Origin: Porodaedalea pini
Taxonomy: Eukaryota; Basidiomycota; Agaricomycetes; Hymenochaetales; Hymenochaetaceae
Assembly: GCA_002794775.1 (NCBI GenBank)
Contig: NBAY01000103.1
Coordinates: 34,341-98,340, forward strand
Direction: 5' to 3'
DNA: 64,000 nucleotides
The notes beneath the pieces are model-generated. The model did no database searches. It saw only the letters and a program-made list of their open reading frames with translations, and had not been told where the DNA came from. Made by a program: the position numbers and the translations under genes. Shown piece after piece: positions 43,776 through 55,464 of the stretch (positions are counted from its first letter, which is position 1; each line of letters starts with the position of its first letter).

Positions 43776-43850
43776 GCCACTTTTGACACAGCCACTTTTA
43801 GTCATCCACAGCCACTTTTAGTCAGCCACAGCTACTTTTAGTCAGCACTC
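43776..43850 (+). repeat. 20-bp tandem repeat, 3 full units plus a shortened one
   Basis: Units GCCACTTTTAGTCATCCACA, then variants starting at 43811 and 43831; a 15-bp shortened unit begins at 43776. Confidence 0.8.
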
Positions 43851-43902
43851 CAAAAGGTAAATCCACCGCTTCAGGCAGTCCTGCAAATCACAAAAAAACC
43901 CT

Positions 43903-43999
43903 CAAAGCGGTGGCTCACAGATCATTCAAAGCGACAACTTACAAATCACTCAAAGCGGTAACTCCAAAAAACACTCAAAGCAGCAGCATGCAAATCATC
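43903..43999 (+). repeat. 24-bp tandem repeat, four units
   Basis: CAAAGCGG/CAAAGCGA/CAAAGCAG starts recur at 43903, 43927, 43951 and 43976, each followed by an AT-rich stretch ending AATCA or similar. Confidence 0.75.
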
Positions 44000-45302
44000 C
44001 ACATACACTTTCAGCTCAAACAATTCATTTCTCACTTGAACAAAATCGGAAAAATCATTAAAAATTTGGATTTAATTAGTAAATAAACATGCTATCTTCC
44101 CCATGAGTTTTGGTGTATAAATATCCACATCCCATCAACAAATCTGAGCTTTCTTGATCATGCATAAATAGTTTGCCTACTTTGCTATCAGTAAAAAAAT
44201 GGCCTTTCCCCCTCCTTTTGCATTCTCTCAACTAACTTCAGTGCTCATCTGACTGATTCAACAGACTATAGTGTGTGTATCCTCTTATACCTTCTACCTT
44301 TATTTCTATCTATCAGCTTATCAAGGACAACAATGCTCCTTCTACCTCTTATATGTGTTCTCATCAGTCTTCCAATTCATGATGAAGCATACAATCAGAA
44401 AGCAGTGCTTACAGCTTTCTTTCAATGCAATGCAAGGCATCCTAATATGATACTAATATTATATGAGGAATTTCCTTTCATTTTAAATGGAGATATAGAA
44501 AGTAGGTATCGTGCAATAGACCTACACAAGATACAGGACCAGGACAGATGTACTATATCTCACCAGTCAAAGGAGACTGAGTGTCCAGGAACAACAATGA
44601 TCCTTACTATAGCAGATAGCATTGATCCAAAGGGGAAAAAAAATACAGAAAGAACAGTGACCATTTACTGTTTGCAAGAGTGTGCAATCTACTAACATAG
44701 ATCCCTGTTGCACATATAAAATAGCACAGGACCTTTATGTAGTATTAGGACTCACTCCAATGGATGTCCTGAGGAAAAATAAAGTCATACATAAAGCTGA
44801 GGACATAGAAGCATAACTGGCAGCCAGACTGAAGATTGCAGTGAAGCACAATGTAAGGTTGAAAGCAGTACTCTGACTGAGTAAGTCAGAGCCTCCAGGG
44901 AAAAGGTCAGCAAGGGAAATATTTATTTAAGCATTGCATTCTTATATGACCCCTATCCTATAGTACTGAGCATCATTCTGGCAAACATTGAGGAAGAAAG
45001 ATATTCAATGTGGCTATCTGGAACTGTAGAAGCTGCAAGTTAAGCAGGAATGTGCAGGAACAAAAGAAAGGATTGTACATGTTGATATTAAACTTACTAC
45101 ACATGTCTTTACACATGGGCAACTACATGTTGCCTTATTATAATGTACAAGTGCAGCAAATGTAATGGATCTCTTTCCAGAAGGAAATACAGGAGATAAT
45201 GTGACAACCAATATTGTACTTAATGAGGCTTTAGTGTAATTAGAATTTCATAATAAAATTCAAGTTTCTTCCAGACAGACTAAGATAATATATTGTCTAT
45301 AG

Positions 45303-45560
45303 AACTCAGATAAAGCCAGAATAGATATGAGCATGGTGTTTAAAAACTAAGTCCTGGCAAAGCCAGGATGGATCTAGGCATTGTGTTTGTAAAAACAAGT
45401 CCTGGCAAGGCCAGGACGGATCTAAGCATTTCATTTAAGAAAACAAGTCCTGGCGAAGCCAGGATGGATCTAAGCATTGCATTTAAAAAACAAGTCCTGG
45501 CGAAGCCGGGATGGATCTAAGCACTGCGTTTGAAGCAAAGTCCCGGTAAAGCCGGGACTT
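45303..45560 (+). repeat. 46-48-bp tandem repeat of small hairpins, five units plus a decayed one
   Basis: Units start AAGTCCTGGC at 45349, 45397, 45445 and 45492, with a last AAGTCCCGGT at 45538; a weaker unit lies at 45303. Each holds an inverted repeat such as TCCTGGCGAAGCCAGGA followed by TGGATCTAAGCATT. In the last unit both arms change together (TCCCGG with CCGGGA), which keeps pairing. The array ends about 200 bp upstream of the gene at 45762. Confidence 0.9.
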
Positions 45561-45761
45561 CAGCTGGTGAGTTACAAACGTCAACTGAGCCTCGGGATCG
45601 ATCGCGATTACTTCATCCATCAGAATGAGGCTGACTGTCATTTTCGGCCGTGTGGTCTCAGTCGCAACCGCCCTCAGTGTTTCTTCGTCCTCCTTCATCA
45701 TTATCTCCTACACGAACAAATAAACGACATTCTTTACATAACACGCTCTTTGATCTCTTTT

Positions 45762-47474
45762 ATGTCTGACCTCACGCACGACGCTACCTCAGGTGCTGGC
45801 TCCTCTGCTCTACCATTAGACATTCTCCCAATCGGATCTTCCATTCTTCTCTTTCTCGCCTTAACAGCAGTTGTTGTTCATCGCATATGTCACAACCACA
45901 ACGCCCACGCCAGGCGCCTCATGTGCAGCCGCTTTCTCCTGTTCTCTGGCCGCGAACCGAATCGTCAGCGGCTGGGTGGTCTCGAAGGTGTAAAAGAGCC
46001 TGGATTAGGGTGGTTACAGAATGGGAAGCGGGTATGCAGTATGGATCTGGAGGTGAGGAGTCGAGAAGAGAGAAACTTTGAGGATAACGCAGTGCTCTTT
46101 AGACTTCTAGCCCTCCCACAGCGTGTGTTCTTTCCCAATAGGCCCCCTCTTTCACCATCGCGCATGATCTCCCGGAGACCGTGGATTCAGAATCTGTTTC
46201 ATCCAGGTCGCATTCCGCTCCTCGGCAGCGAGACAAAAGATCCTCGAGGCTTCCAGTTCGTTCCAGAGATTCGTATCACTGTTCCTTCGACGGCTGCCAA
46301 TAGAGCAACTCCGCTCCTACCTCAGTACCATAAGTGGTCGAAGACCATCGAACATGACATTGACCTTGCGATTAGTGGGATGTTAGATCTGAGAGCTCAA
46401 GCTGAAGCCGCTGAAGCCTACCCACCTACGCCCCCTTTCGCGCCCGAAGGTACTAGCACGACTACCTTCCGTTATCCGCCGAGCAGTATACACACGCTTC
46501 CCTGTCCTGCGCGCCGATGCCTCGCATCTGTTCCCCATATGACGGTTGACGTTCGCACCTGTCAAGACCACGGTCTCTACATGCCGCTTAGCGCTCTCTC
46601 TCCGATTAGCGAGTCGCGTGAGTCCTGCTGCTCCAGCGCTCGCTCTAGATTGATGATGGTCGGTGACACCGTCGTCGAGGACAAAAACGGATCTGTCAAG
46701 AGTGCCTTGATCTCAGAGACCCAAAGTGATTTGTTGGTTGCTGGCGATCTCACCCAGCCACGACCGTCGCACTCCTTGCCCTCGATTGCGAGTGACTCTT
46801 CCGGCCCACGTCTCTCGGGCTGTCCCTCTTGCAGTGAAAGCATGTCAAATTATTCTCAAGTTTCTGCCTCTGTTGTTGACTCAATATCTGCAGTAAGCCA
46901 AGGGAGCCTCGCATCTACGAACCAGCCATTGGCGATGGCATCTGAGATCTCTGTTGGTCTTTCCCTTACTGCTATTCCTACGTCTCCTGCTGTGCCTATG
47001 TCCCCTGCTGTACCTGCGTCTCCTGTTGCTAAGTTCCCCTGCTATAGCCCGACCACACTCGCAACTTCCATTGTAGATTCGCCACCTACGCCCTTCACTC
47101 CCAATTCACGCTACCTCTGCGCTTGCAGTCCGGATGCTCCTGATCTCGACTCCGCTTCCTACAGTACGAGCTCGGCATCCATCAATCCTTACTCAATCCC
47201 CAGCCCAATTCCAACGTCTCTTGTCCCTTCTGCTTACACCTGTGCCACCATGCCACTCTCTACATCGTCTATTGCCAACAATTTGTCTACTTCATTCGCC
47301 GGTCCTCCCTTCAGTCTCTATTATACCAAGCTTGGTGAACCTGATTCTGCAAGAGATTCTGCCTGCGATAACGTGAATAGGCTCAAGGGTCAAAACTCCT
47401 TTCATGACCTTACGGACATAGAACTATGGGTTGATGAAGATGTCGATTTGTTTTACTGCCCTGGGCCCGTGTAA
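45762..47474 (+). CDS. Single-pass membrane protein of unknown function, Ser/Pro/Thr-rich
   Basis: 570 aa if started at ATG 45762 (MSDLTHDATSGAGSSALPLD), which puts one TM segment (IGSSILLFLALTAVVVH, about residues 28-45) right after a short exposed N-terminus. The open frame reaches back to an ATG at 45567, but the extra 65 residues look like leader. A basic stretch follows the helix (HAHARRLMCSR), which predicts a cytosolic C-terminus. The rest is low complexity with runs such as SPAVPMSPAVPASPV and YPPTPPF, and a more conserved-looking acidic end LTDIELWVDEDVDLFYC. One exon, no introns seen. I do not recognise the family. The hairpin array directly upstream could affect its expression. Confidence 0.7.
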   Translation: MSDLTHDATSGAGSSALPLDILPIGSSILLFLALTAVVVHRICHNHNAHARRLMCSRFLLFSGREPNRQRLGGLEGVKEPGLGWLQNGKRVCSMDLEVRSREERNFEDNAVLFRLLALPQRVFFPNRPPLSPSRMISRRPWIQNLFHPGRIPLLGSETKDPRGFQFVPEIRITVPSTAANRATPLLPQYHKWSKTIEHDIDLAISGMLDLRAQAEAAEAYPPTPPFAPEGTSTTTFRYPPSSIHTLPCPARRCLASVPHMTVDVRTCQDHGLYMPLSALSPISESRESCCSSARSRLMMVGDTVVEDKNGSVKSALISETQSDLLVAGDLTQPRPSHSLPSIASDSSGPRLSGCPSCSESMSNYSQVSASVVDSISAVSQGSLASTNQPLAMASEISVGLSLTAIPTSPAVPMSPAVPASPVAKFPCYSPTTLATSIVDSPPTPFTPNSRYLCACSPDAPDLDSASYSTSSASINPYSIPSPIPTSLVPSAYTCATMPLSTSSIANNLSTSFAGPPFSLYYTKLGEPDSARDSACDNVNRLKGQNSFHDLTDIELWVDEDVDLFYCPGPV

Positions 47475-48079
47475 ACGCACACGTATTAGGAAGTCGGTGT
47501 TATCAGACGCATAAATGTCGTCATTTACTTTATGTTCGTCTCAACACTTGCTTATCAGTTTTTACCTACGTCTATTCTTTCTGGAACCCGTGAGTGTGCA
47601 TAGACCAGCTTCTATGAGTCGCTGTTCTTCTCGAAAGAGTACGTTCCTGGTATTATGGTCGTGAGTTGAACGTCAACTCGCTCCCGGAAATCACTTCTGT
47701 AAGAAAATAGCACGGAGTACGCTTTGGAACGTATCCTTACCAGGAATTTGCGAATGTTTCCACCACATTCTGATCCATATTAAACAACTCTTGTGTTACT
47801 CAAATAACCTATCCAGTGTGAAACTAGGACACTCTGGATAATAGAGACCGGTGGCATACAGCGCAAGTCTTTACGTACCCTAGCTATAGTCGAAATCAAG
47901 AAAATTTACATTTTGATAAAGCGGTTAATCAATTAGAAGCTACAAGGACAAGGAGATAAAAAAAGAAAATTGGGCGGCGTGAAGATCTGACATAAACTTC
48001 TGCGCGTGAATCAAAAGCAGTCTGACAACAGAGCATGAGTCGCATTTTATGGAGGACAGGAAATGAAAGATAGCGTACA
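47475..48079. other. Intergenic between convergent genes
   Basis: 3' UTRs expected; no gene seen. Confidence 0.4.
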
Positions 48080-49359
48080 TCAAGTCATCAACGCTTCAGT
48101 CTTACTCAAGAACTTCTTCGCGAAACTCGTTGCCTTCCTTGTTGCATTTTGCACGATATGTTGTTCTTTCTTAATGAGAAACACGCACACTTTGCATGTC
48201 GTCAGCCTCTTCTCATTCAAATCGCCTATATATTTTCCATCAACGATTTTTCCGAGATCAGAAAACGGGAAACAATCGGAAGACAAAGCGCGGAGGCAGC
48301 GCTTGCATTGTTGTAAGTCCCTGTTCCTTGTGAAGAAGCTGTGATTGTCAACAGAAATGTTGATGATATCGAGGGGAAGTATGTTCGATGGAACGAAGGG
48401 CTTCCTGAGGCTTAAGATTCCCGAGGGACCATAGAGATCCATGTATACTGCCGTTTGCGCGGTAACATCAGTAAGAAGTTTCACCGAGAGATTTCCAGAG
48501 TTTTTGAAGTGATTGTGAAGCTCCGATATTCGCACAATGTCGTTGGAAGCATAGCGAATGTCTGAAGGAAGCAGGGGCCGTTCAGACCAACGTCCTTTAT
48601 GATCTAAATCGGAGTTAGGGCCATCAAACTGTCAAGAATCGAGCTCTACTCACTCTCTTTCAGGGGCGCGCCGCTTACTCGGTGTTCCACTAGTGCTTCA
48701 TCCATTCTACTCAGACAGTGTACTCCGTCAATTTGCAATTTTTCGACAGCAGGCTTCGGGAAAAGGTCAGATGCTAGGCGAGACACTTGAACAGCACGCG
48801 GCTCCCTTCGACGAATCCGCGAATGGATATCGACAAGTTGAAGGTCGATAAATGGTGTGATAGGACTCTTGTAAATGCGAGCCAGACTCGCATAGTCTTC
48901 TACTCCGCCCCACCCAACCTTCAGATTCTTCGGACTAGAGACTAACGAAAGCACGCTGTTAATAGTGCGAGAGCTTTTCCCGAGGGCAAGCATATCGAAG
49001 ACGAAAATATCCTCCGCATGAGGCGTGCCCATCTGCACGAGAGACAGGCTCTGAGAACCATCCGCGGCCCTTGAATTATGGCCTTCACAGTCGAGCAAGA
49101 TGTATGGCGCGGAGGCGAGTACTTCATGAGCGCGAGCAGTTAATTCATGGGTATCGCATATGGTGTAGCGCGACGTCGATGGCTGGAGGGAAGTTAGATC
49201 GACCAATGAGTGGCAATTCCGTCGGAGGAGGACCGGCTTCACCCCTAACAATCTCTGCAAGCCAAGCATCACGTTAGCACTCTTGAACGTTGTGGCGAGC
49301 ATCGTATAGTGCGATCTAATCTGCTGCAGCGAGTCACCTTGATCAGAGCTGTCAAACAA
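48080..49359 (-). CDS. DEDDy 3'-5' exonuclease domain protein with C-terminal Cys pairs
   Basis: RNase D/WRN-type exonuclease fold. From ATG 49359: a short N-terminus, then YTICDTHELTARAHEVL and YILLDCEGHNSR (DxE, exo I), DIFVFDMLAL, NLKVGWGGVEDYASL, FIDLQLVDIHSR (exo II Asp), and after the exon join RYASNDIVRISELHNHF (exo III Y-x-x-x-D), so all four acidic residues and the Tyr are present. The tail has QCKRCLRAL and TTCKVCVFL about 45 residues apart, a likely zinc site. The join between 48655 and 48580 is uncertain: donor GTGAGT after LKE leaves phase 1, which fits an acceptor after DHK (AAAG) but not the nearer TTGACAG. About 390 aa. RNA or DNA substrate not known. A one-base lesion is the alternative to the odd splice. 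Confidence 0.75.
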
Positions 49360-50539
49360 GATAGAAAAAGATCACGAACATCCAAACCGCAATCACATAG
49401 ACAGAGGATCTCGAGTCGCAGCAGAGTGGGGGAGCTCGTGAGCTCAGAGGGCAGTGCCCCCCGTCCATTTTGTATGCAGGGCGCCTAGGCTGAGCACTAG
49501 CCACCCAAAGCACGGGCTGCGTGGCGTCGTGTTTCGCCACAGGCATTCATTTCCAGAGTCTAGGGGGTAGTCAAATTTGCAAACTAGATGTATGTTAGAC
49601 AAAAAGCAGGAAGTTCTTGTCCCCTCTTGACTGCAAAGTTAAGTCACGAGGCAGCAAACATGGACGCGTCGCCCGTTTAAACTCCGAAGCATCGAGAGGT
49701 ACAGTGTCTCGTCATTATCAGCGAGTGAGCTTGTAGACTCGAAGGATGCTCTCTGAACTGCATGGTAGATAAGCTGGAGTTCGATCTCCCCGCGTCATCA
49801 AGGCAAGGTCTTCCGGTCTTTGTTCTAGACTGTGCTCTGTAGCTTTCATTTCACGCACAAAAGACAACCCTATTCTAATGATTCTGCAAGACGGATCGAC
49901 AAAATTGAGTCTCCTTCCACGTGCGATGGCTGCAATCCTTGAAGTTAAGATGGAAAAGAAAACGAGAAATGAATAGATGCGAGAATTCCGAGATTCCGAA
50001 AAGAGGAACGAAACGAAACGAAACAAGAGAAATACAAAAAGAAGGAAAAAGATCGACGGTATCCAGACACCACGAATAGGTGTAAGGTAGAATGAGACAA
50101 GCGCTGCAAAGGAGGATGGAGCTTTTGGGATTATAAAAACATAGGCATGCCGATAGTATGACTAGTGATGATAGATAGGATCGCGAGGTGACGAGGAAGA
50201 GAGAAAAGGAAGGGTGTAGTTGGATCCGAAAATGCACAAGCAAGTGTCGAGTGGTACAAAGGAGGATTACATGTCATCCACAAAAAAGAAGAGAAGGACA
50301 AGAGGTAAGAACAAATGCAGGTAGATAGGCCCGAATAGAAACGATATCATGGGCGTAAAGCACGCAAGGAACTGAGAGGAGAAACAAACTAAGGAATGGC
50401 AGGTATAGATAGATGATGGTCATGAGAAGGCTGAAAATACACTCTCCTAAATAACAGGACACGACGATCCATGCTGGCGTCGAATGTGTAGATCGGAGGT
50501 AGGGTGGCGGTATAGCACTCAAAACTAAAAGACTGAAGA
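49360..50539. other. Intergenic, no gene supported
   Basis: Minus frames at 49718-50243 and 50274-50522 are hydrophobic chance frames in what is likely the 3' UTR of the gene at 50540. The minus frame at 49352-49546 lacks support. Confidence 0.4.
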
Positions 50540-53500
50540 CTAGATCGCAGTGGGTCTTCCAACGACCGACCCAACACGACTCGGGGGCAGCGAGCTCTGA
50601 TGATAGACCATCCCAGTCCCAGTACGAGGTCTTCCAAGCCCGGCTGTCGGTGCAGACAGTCTTGATGGCGATGGCTCCCGCATTCGTGAGGCGGCGGCAG
50701 CGGACGGACGTAGTGCAGAGGTAAGAGGCACCGAACCGTACGGACGTCGATTACCATACGCCGTGGAGCTCGAGGGCGCCGATTGAGCCGAGAGCGCAGG
50801 CGAGACTGCAGGCGAGAGCGGACTGGGTGGGCTCGTATGGCTGGGCGCTGACATAGGTGCGGCAAGGCGCTGCTGAGCACGCTGCCGGTCATGCAAGTTG
50901 CGGTTGTAACCAAGCAGCGCACCTGAATGTGGTGTAGGCTGGCCAGGCTGGAGCTTCTTGTCATCTTCTTGTAGCTCAACATGCGATGCCCTTTGCTGCT
51001 GCTGGAGTGCAGGCAAGCGGAGAGGGCGAGGAGTGGCCATCCCTGTGGACGGGAGACGAGAGGGTGATGTAGACTTGGAGCTTGACATAACCCGGGTGTG
51101 CAGCTGCGACGTGCTCTGCCTTGCCTTCACCGAGTTCACAGTGGGTGTCTTCGCTCTGATGCTAGAGCCTCTGGAATCCGCACGGCTGCGCCCAATGGAA
51201 CCTGACAGCAAACTCCCCTCCGAGTCGTCGTACACATCGTCGCGTGGGGTCGGTGGGAACGGCAAACTTGTACTGCTGGAGCTCGTTGGCGTCGGCGACA
51301 TCGAACGGTTCTCATTACTAACGCCCTTCATTGGCGTACGCTTAGCATACGGACCCACACTTGGCCTGGCGAGGCTCGCAGTAGAGTAGGACTTCGACAG
51401 AGGATGGGGCTCGCTCTGACGCATTGGACCGCGAGAAGATCGAGCAGAAGTCAGGTTCGGACGGCCAGAGTACGTAGACGACGTTCTCGAGTTCGACGCA
51501 GAGGAAGGTGTCGAGCGAGAGAAGAACTGCGACTGTTTGGATGACGATGAGTGGAAGGAAGCCATGCTCGAGTTGCGTGACAACGCTGCGGTTGAAAGCC
51601 GATTAGTGAAAGGCGAAGGCGCGTCCTCATCCTCACTTCATGTTTCAGGCTGAGTCAGATCGTTTAACATGAAGGAACAGCGTCGACAACGCACCTATCA
51701 CTCCAACCGAGCCCGGTTGTCAATCCCAAACCTCCCCGGAGGTTCTTTCCATCGCGGTGGCGGCGGCGGCGACCCTCTGTGTTGCGCTCATCCTTGAACA
51801 AACCTGACTTTGTCATGACAGATCCAAACGACACTAGAAAGACAACCAATACAGAGAACATATAATGATCAGCGTCAAATGTGATACTCGTATTGGAACA
51901 GAAACGTACCATTCGTAGAGTTGCTCACGACGCTGTCTCTCCCTGAACCTAGGAACGAGCTTCGCACGCTGAGCGAGCCCGTCGACGACGCCGAGGAGAG
52001 CACCTTCGAACGCGGGGACAGAACACCCTCGCGCAAGAAAATACGGGGCAGCGGCGTATGCAGGTCGATGTCACTATCACTCTCTTCTTCTCTGTCAGGC
52101 GAGCCATTGGCGTCGGCGCCGAGCATCGCCTCCGCTTCCTCTGCATAGAAACTCTTGCCATCCGCCCCAATCCGCAGCGCGCCGAACTCATCGACATCGT
52201 CCTCGAGGCCCTCGTCCACATGTAGCAGAGATGGCGACAGGTCGTATCCGCCACGATGCCGTGCAATCGCGACGCCGTAGTCCATGCTCGCATCCCCATT
52301 CGCGTCATCCTCGATCCCAGCATATGCATCCGCGAACTCCGAGCCAGCAGACCGCCGCTTAGAGAGCCCTTTACGCGTGATACTCGACATCCGTGAAGGC
52401 GAGGCCGAAGAGGATGACGAGACCGCGCTAGCCCGGGCAAGCGCCTTCTGCCTCGAGCGCTCGTCAGGAAGAGACGGCCTCGCACGATCCCTGATCGCAC
52501 TTCTGACCGAGCTCGAGCGCGTCGAAGGGGACTTCGTCGACCGGTTTGATCTCGCAGATGCTGACTTGGAACGTGACACAGGGCGCGGTGTAGCGCACAT
52601 CATCGTTGCGATATCAGGACTGGTTGCGCCATCCTCGTCTATACCGCGGGCGCCCTGCGTACGACCGCGGAACGCGGTCACTGCGCCATCTGCATTCGAC
52701 GAAGAATTACGACTCCTAGCGGACTCAAAGGAGCTATGCGAAGAGACGGAAGACAAGGAGGCGTGCAGCCCACGCGGAGCAGGAGGTAAAGGCTTCCTCC
52801 GACTTTGGCTTATTGTGCGCGAGATCCCATTCGTGTTGGGACTCGAAGCCAAAGTCGGTGTCCGCAGTGGCGAAAGATGCGAGCTCGAATCAGGGAACGG
52901 GTATGAACTTGGCGAAGGCCTTGACGTCGTTGGTGTGGACGGGAACTGGCCCAGCAACCCCGGCGAAAGTTTTGCATCCGCGCCCATTCTGTCGCTCTCA
53001 TTCCCATCCGTATCCATGTCCGACAGTGGAGGAACGTGCGCAAGAGACGGCATATTCAACGGCGACCCTGGACCTGCGCGCATCGCACGCAGCGCCCGGC
53101 CCATATCCGACAGCTCGAGCGGTGAAGGAGAGGGAGCGCCCCGCGCGTTCTCCAGCGGCGTCACTGGCGTGACTGCGCGCGCCAGAAGCGGGTCTGTATG
53201 TAGATCTTCTGCAGTGAGTAGACCATTGCTACTGCCCACACTACTGCCCCCGCTGATCACACTCGCGCTTGCGCTGCTGCTCATGCTCGCCGAGCTCGTC
53301 GCCGGGTGCAGACACATGTTCTGCGAGCGCTGCGTTTGTGGGAAAATAAGTCAGCTGTGCTCCAATCAAAAGAAACGAACCGAAAGTTCTAAAAAGGATG
53401 AGTGAAAGGGTCAACAAGCAAACCGAGGCTCGAGGCTGAACAGCCAGCCAGTCGGAACGCTCCCGATCGTCGCATGAAGTTAATGAACCGCTAGTCGACG

Positions 53501-55464
53501 CAGTTGATCTGAAGCGAATCAATGGCGCGCGCGCAAAAAAGAAAACAAACAAAGGGACACGGGAGCAAATTGCATCACACAAAGACGTGTTCGAAAGTAG
53601 GTGAAACGCATCGCAAGCAAAAGAAACAACAACGTAAAACAGTCAAAGAAAAGGTACTCACCCTCTCCACCTCCCTCCCCCCTCCATTCGGACTCGGGCT
53701 CGTTCTCGTGGACGCAGACGGACTCGTACTCGGCCCCAGACCGGGCACGTTGCCCAGCCCGTCTAACATCCCGCTCACCCGCGTCCGCAGAATTTGCGCC
53801 GTGCTCATCCCGCTGCGCGTTGTCATCCCACTCGCAACGCTGAACACGCTCGCCGTCGGGCTGTTCATCTTCTCGCCCTCCGCAGTCCGCTCTCTCAGAT
53901 TACGCTCGCCGAGCTCACGAGGGAAAGGCGAAGTCAATGAATTCGCAGACCCGAGCGCCGGTTTTTCTATCTGCTGCTGACGCGTCGTGTGTTCCTTTTG
54001 CTGAGCATATGACGGTGGAATGTCAATCCTTAACGATACAGCACCAGCACGAAGCGCCCTCGCCCTGCTCTTGGGTCCTTCCGTCTCCCTCCCATCTATC
54101 ATCTCATCGCCGACCTTCTCAGTACTCGCCTCGCCTCCAAGCTCGATCTCGGCCTCCACTCTACTCCTCTTCGCGACGCCAAACTCCGCAAGGCTGGGCG
54201 CAACTGCGCTGAAGGCACTCGTCCCACTCACATTACTCAACACGCTCACGCCGCTCTCCTTCCTCCCATGGTCATGTGTGCTCTTTCCTGACCGGCCAGA
54301 GCGCAGCGACGGAAGAGACTTGACTGAGGCCGGGGCGCGGGGCGTCATCGATGAAGTAGGGCCTGGTGTCGGCGTTGGCGTCGATTCTCCAAAGCTCGAA
54401 TTCGTCTTTGCCGTCGACGGTAGCGGCGGGAGGGGTACGCTCGGCGGACCACCAATCTCGCTCCCACTCTCGCTGTCGAGTTTCTGTCTGTTTTGCTGCT
54501 GGTGACGGCGATTCGCAGGAGGCACCGAGGACTGGCGCCTTGGCCTGGGCCTTTCATCCTTTTCCTCAATAGGCGACATCCCGACGGCGCTGATAGGTAC
54601 ATGCGCTGATGAAGGGGAAGAAGACGAAGAGGCAGAAACAGGAGTGGAGAGCATCGAGAGCGCCGCGCGCGCTGATGAAGGAGCATACGCCGATGCGGCG
54701 TTGAACGCCCCGTTTGCGGACAAGTTGGGGTTCATCGACGCGGGCGAAGTCGACGAGGGTGTATACGGACTCGGATACGGACTCGGATACGCGTAACGGC
54801 TCGTGTTCGAGTAAGAGTAGGCAGGGGAGTGGGGGTACGCAGAGCCGGAAGGAGATGAAGATGGGTACGCAGACGCTGACGAGGTGGAATGGGGATAGGC
54901 GGACGCTGGCGTATTCAATGAGGAAGAGGAAGAAGGTGCGTCCTCCGAGCTCGGCCCCGCCGCGGGCGTCCCAGGCGGCAACGGCGAGTTCGGTGCTGTA
55001 TAATAAAACCGTCCGCTCAACGGGCTCGGCATCGCTCCTCCCGTCCCAAACCCATTCACGCTCACCCCGGACTTTGCGCTACTCCCACTCCCACTGTCCC
55101 TCTTCCCTTCCCCCTCATGCCCATATTCCAAGTCACGGCCATTGACCAGCACACTAAGCTTCCCGCTCTGCGCACTCTGCGTGCTGGCCACACTCACCCC
55201 ACTCGCCGCACTGCCTCTTCTCCTCGGCCCCGCCGCTCCCTTCGTCTTCGACCGATTGAAGGAACTCGGCGGAGCATCCTTTTCTCTCTCCCGCTCTCGC
55301 GGCAACGAAAAGTACGAACTCGTCGTCGCGACCGACGCAGCCGGCGACGCCGGTATATGGTTCGGCGGGGTAGGGAACGCAGAGAGCGCAGTCAGTACGT
55401 CGTCAGGCGTCGGCGTCTCCGCTTTCATCTGGAATTGGTATTGATACTGTCGCGTCATCGTCAT
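50540..55464 (-). CDS. Very long Ser/Pro-rich disordered protein, unknown function
   Basis: Read from ATG 55464 (MTMTRQYQYQFQMKAETPTP) through three long exon blocks: 55464 to about 53660, about 53316-51910, and about 51590-50540 with stop at 50540. A small middle exon (about 51780-51695, GRRRRHRDGKNLRG) may link the last two, though phase at its 3' end did not match cleanly. The first block has Tyr-Pro-Ser repeats (SAYPHS, SAYPSS, YAYPSPYPSPY) and ends MLDGLGNVPGLGPS. The second has acidic EGLEDDVDEFGALRIGADG and SFYAEEAEAMLG. The last is Ser/Arg/Pro-rich, a possible microtubule or membrane binding tail. Over 1,300 aa, nearly all disordered, no enzyme domain. Long antisense frames here are shadows of the GC-rich codons. 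One or two genes remain possible; the continuous composition favours one. Confidence 0.6.

Larger units (their letters stand above)
43590..45302. other. AT-rich gene-poor stretch
   Basis: Apart from two tandem repeats there is a 140-codon frame at 44273-44695 with a hydrophobic start (ILLYLLPLFLSISLS) and no known domain. Coding-like fragments continue in other frames to about 45230 with many stops, suggesting a decayed gene or transposon of unknown type. Confidence 0.4.

Noticed and set aside
44273..44695. 140-codon frame as a secreted protein gene
   Set aside because: Hydrophobic start resembles a signal peptide, but the sequence is AT-rich, surrounded by stops and without intron, domain or promoter support.
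45349..45560. CRISPR-like array
   Set aside because: Eukaryotic genome, the units are contiguous tandem repeats without variable spacers.
52284..53405. 373-codon plus-strand frame opposite the Ser/Pro-rich gene
   Set aside because: Antisense shadow of GC-rich Ser/Arg codons; no domain, and the minus strand has the coherent splice structure.
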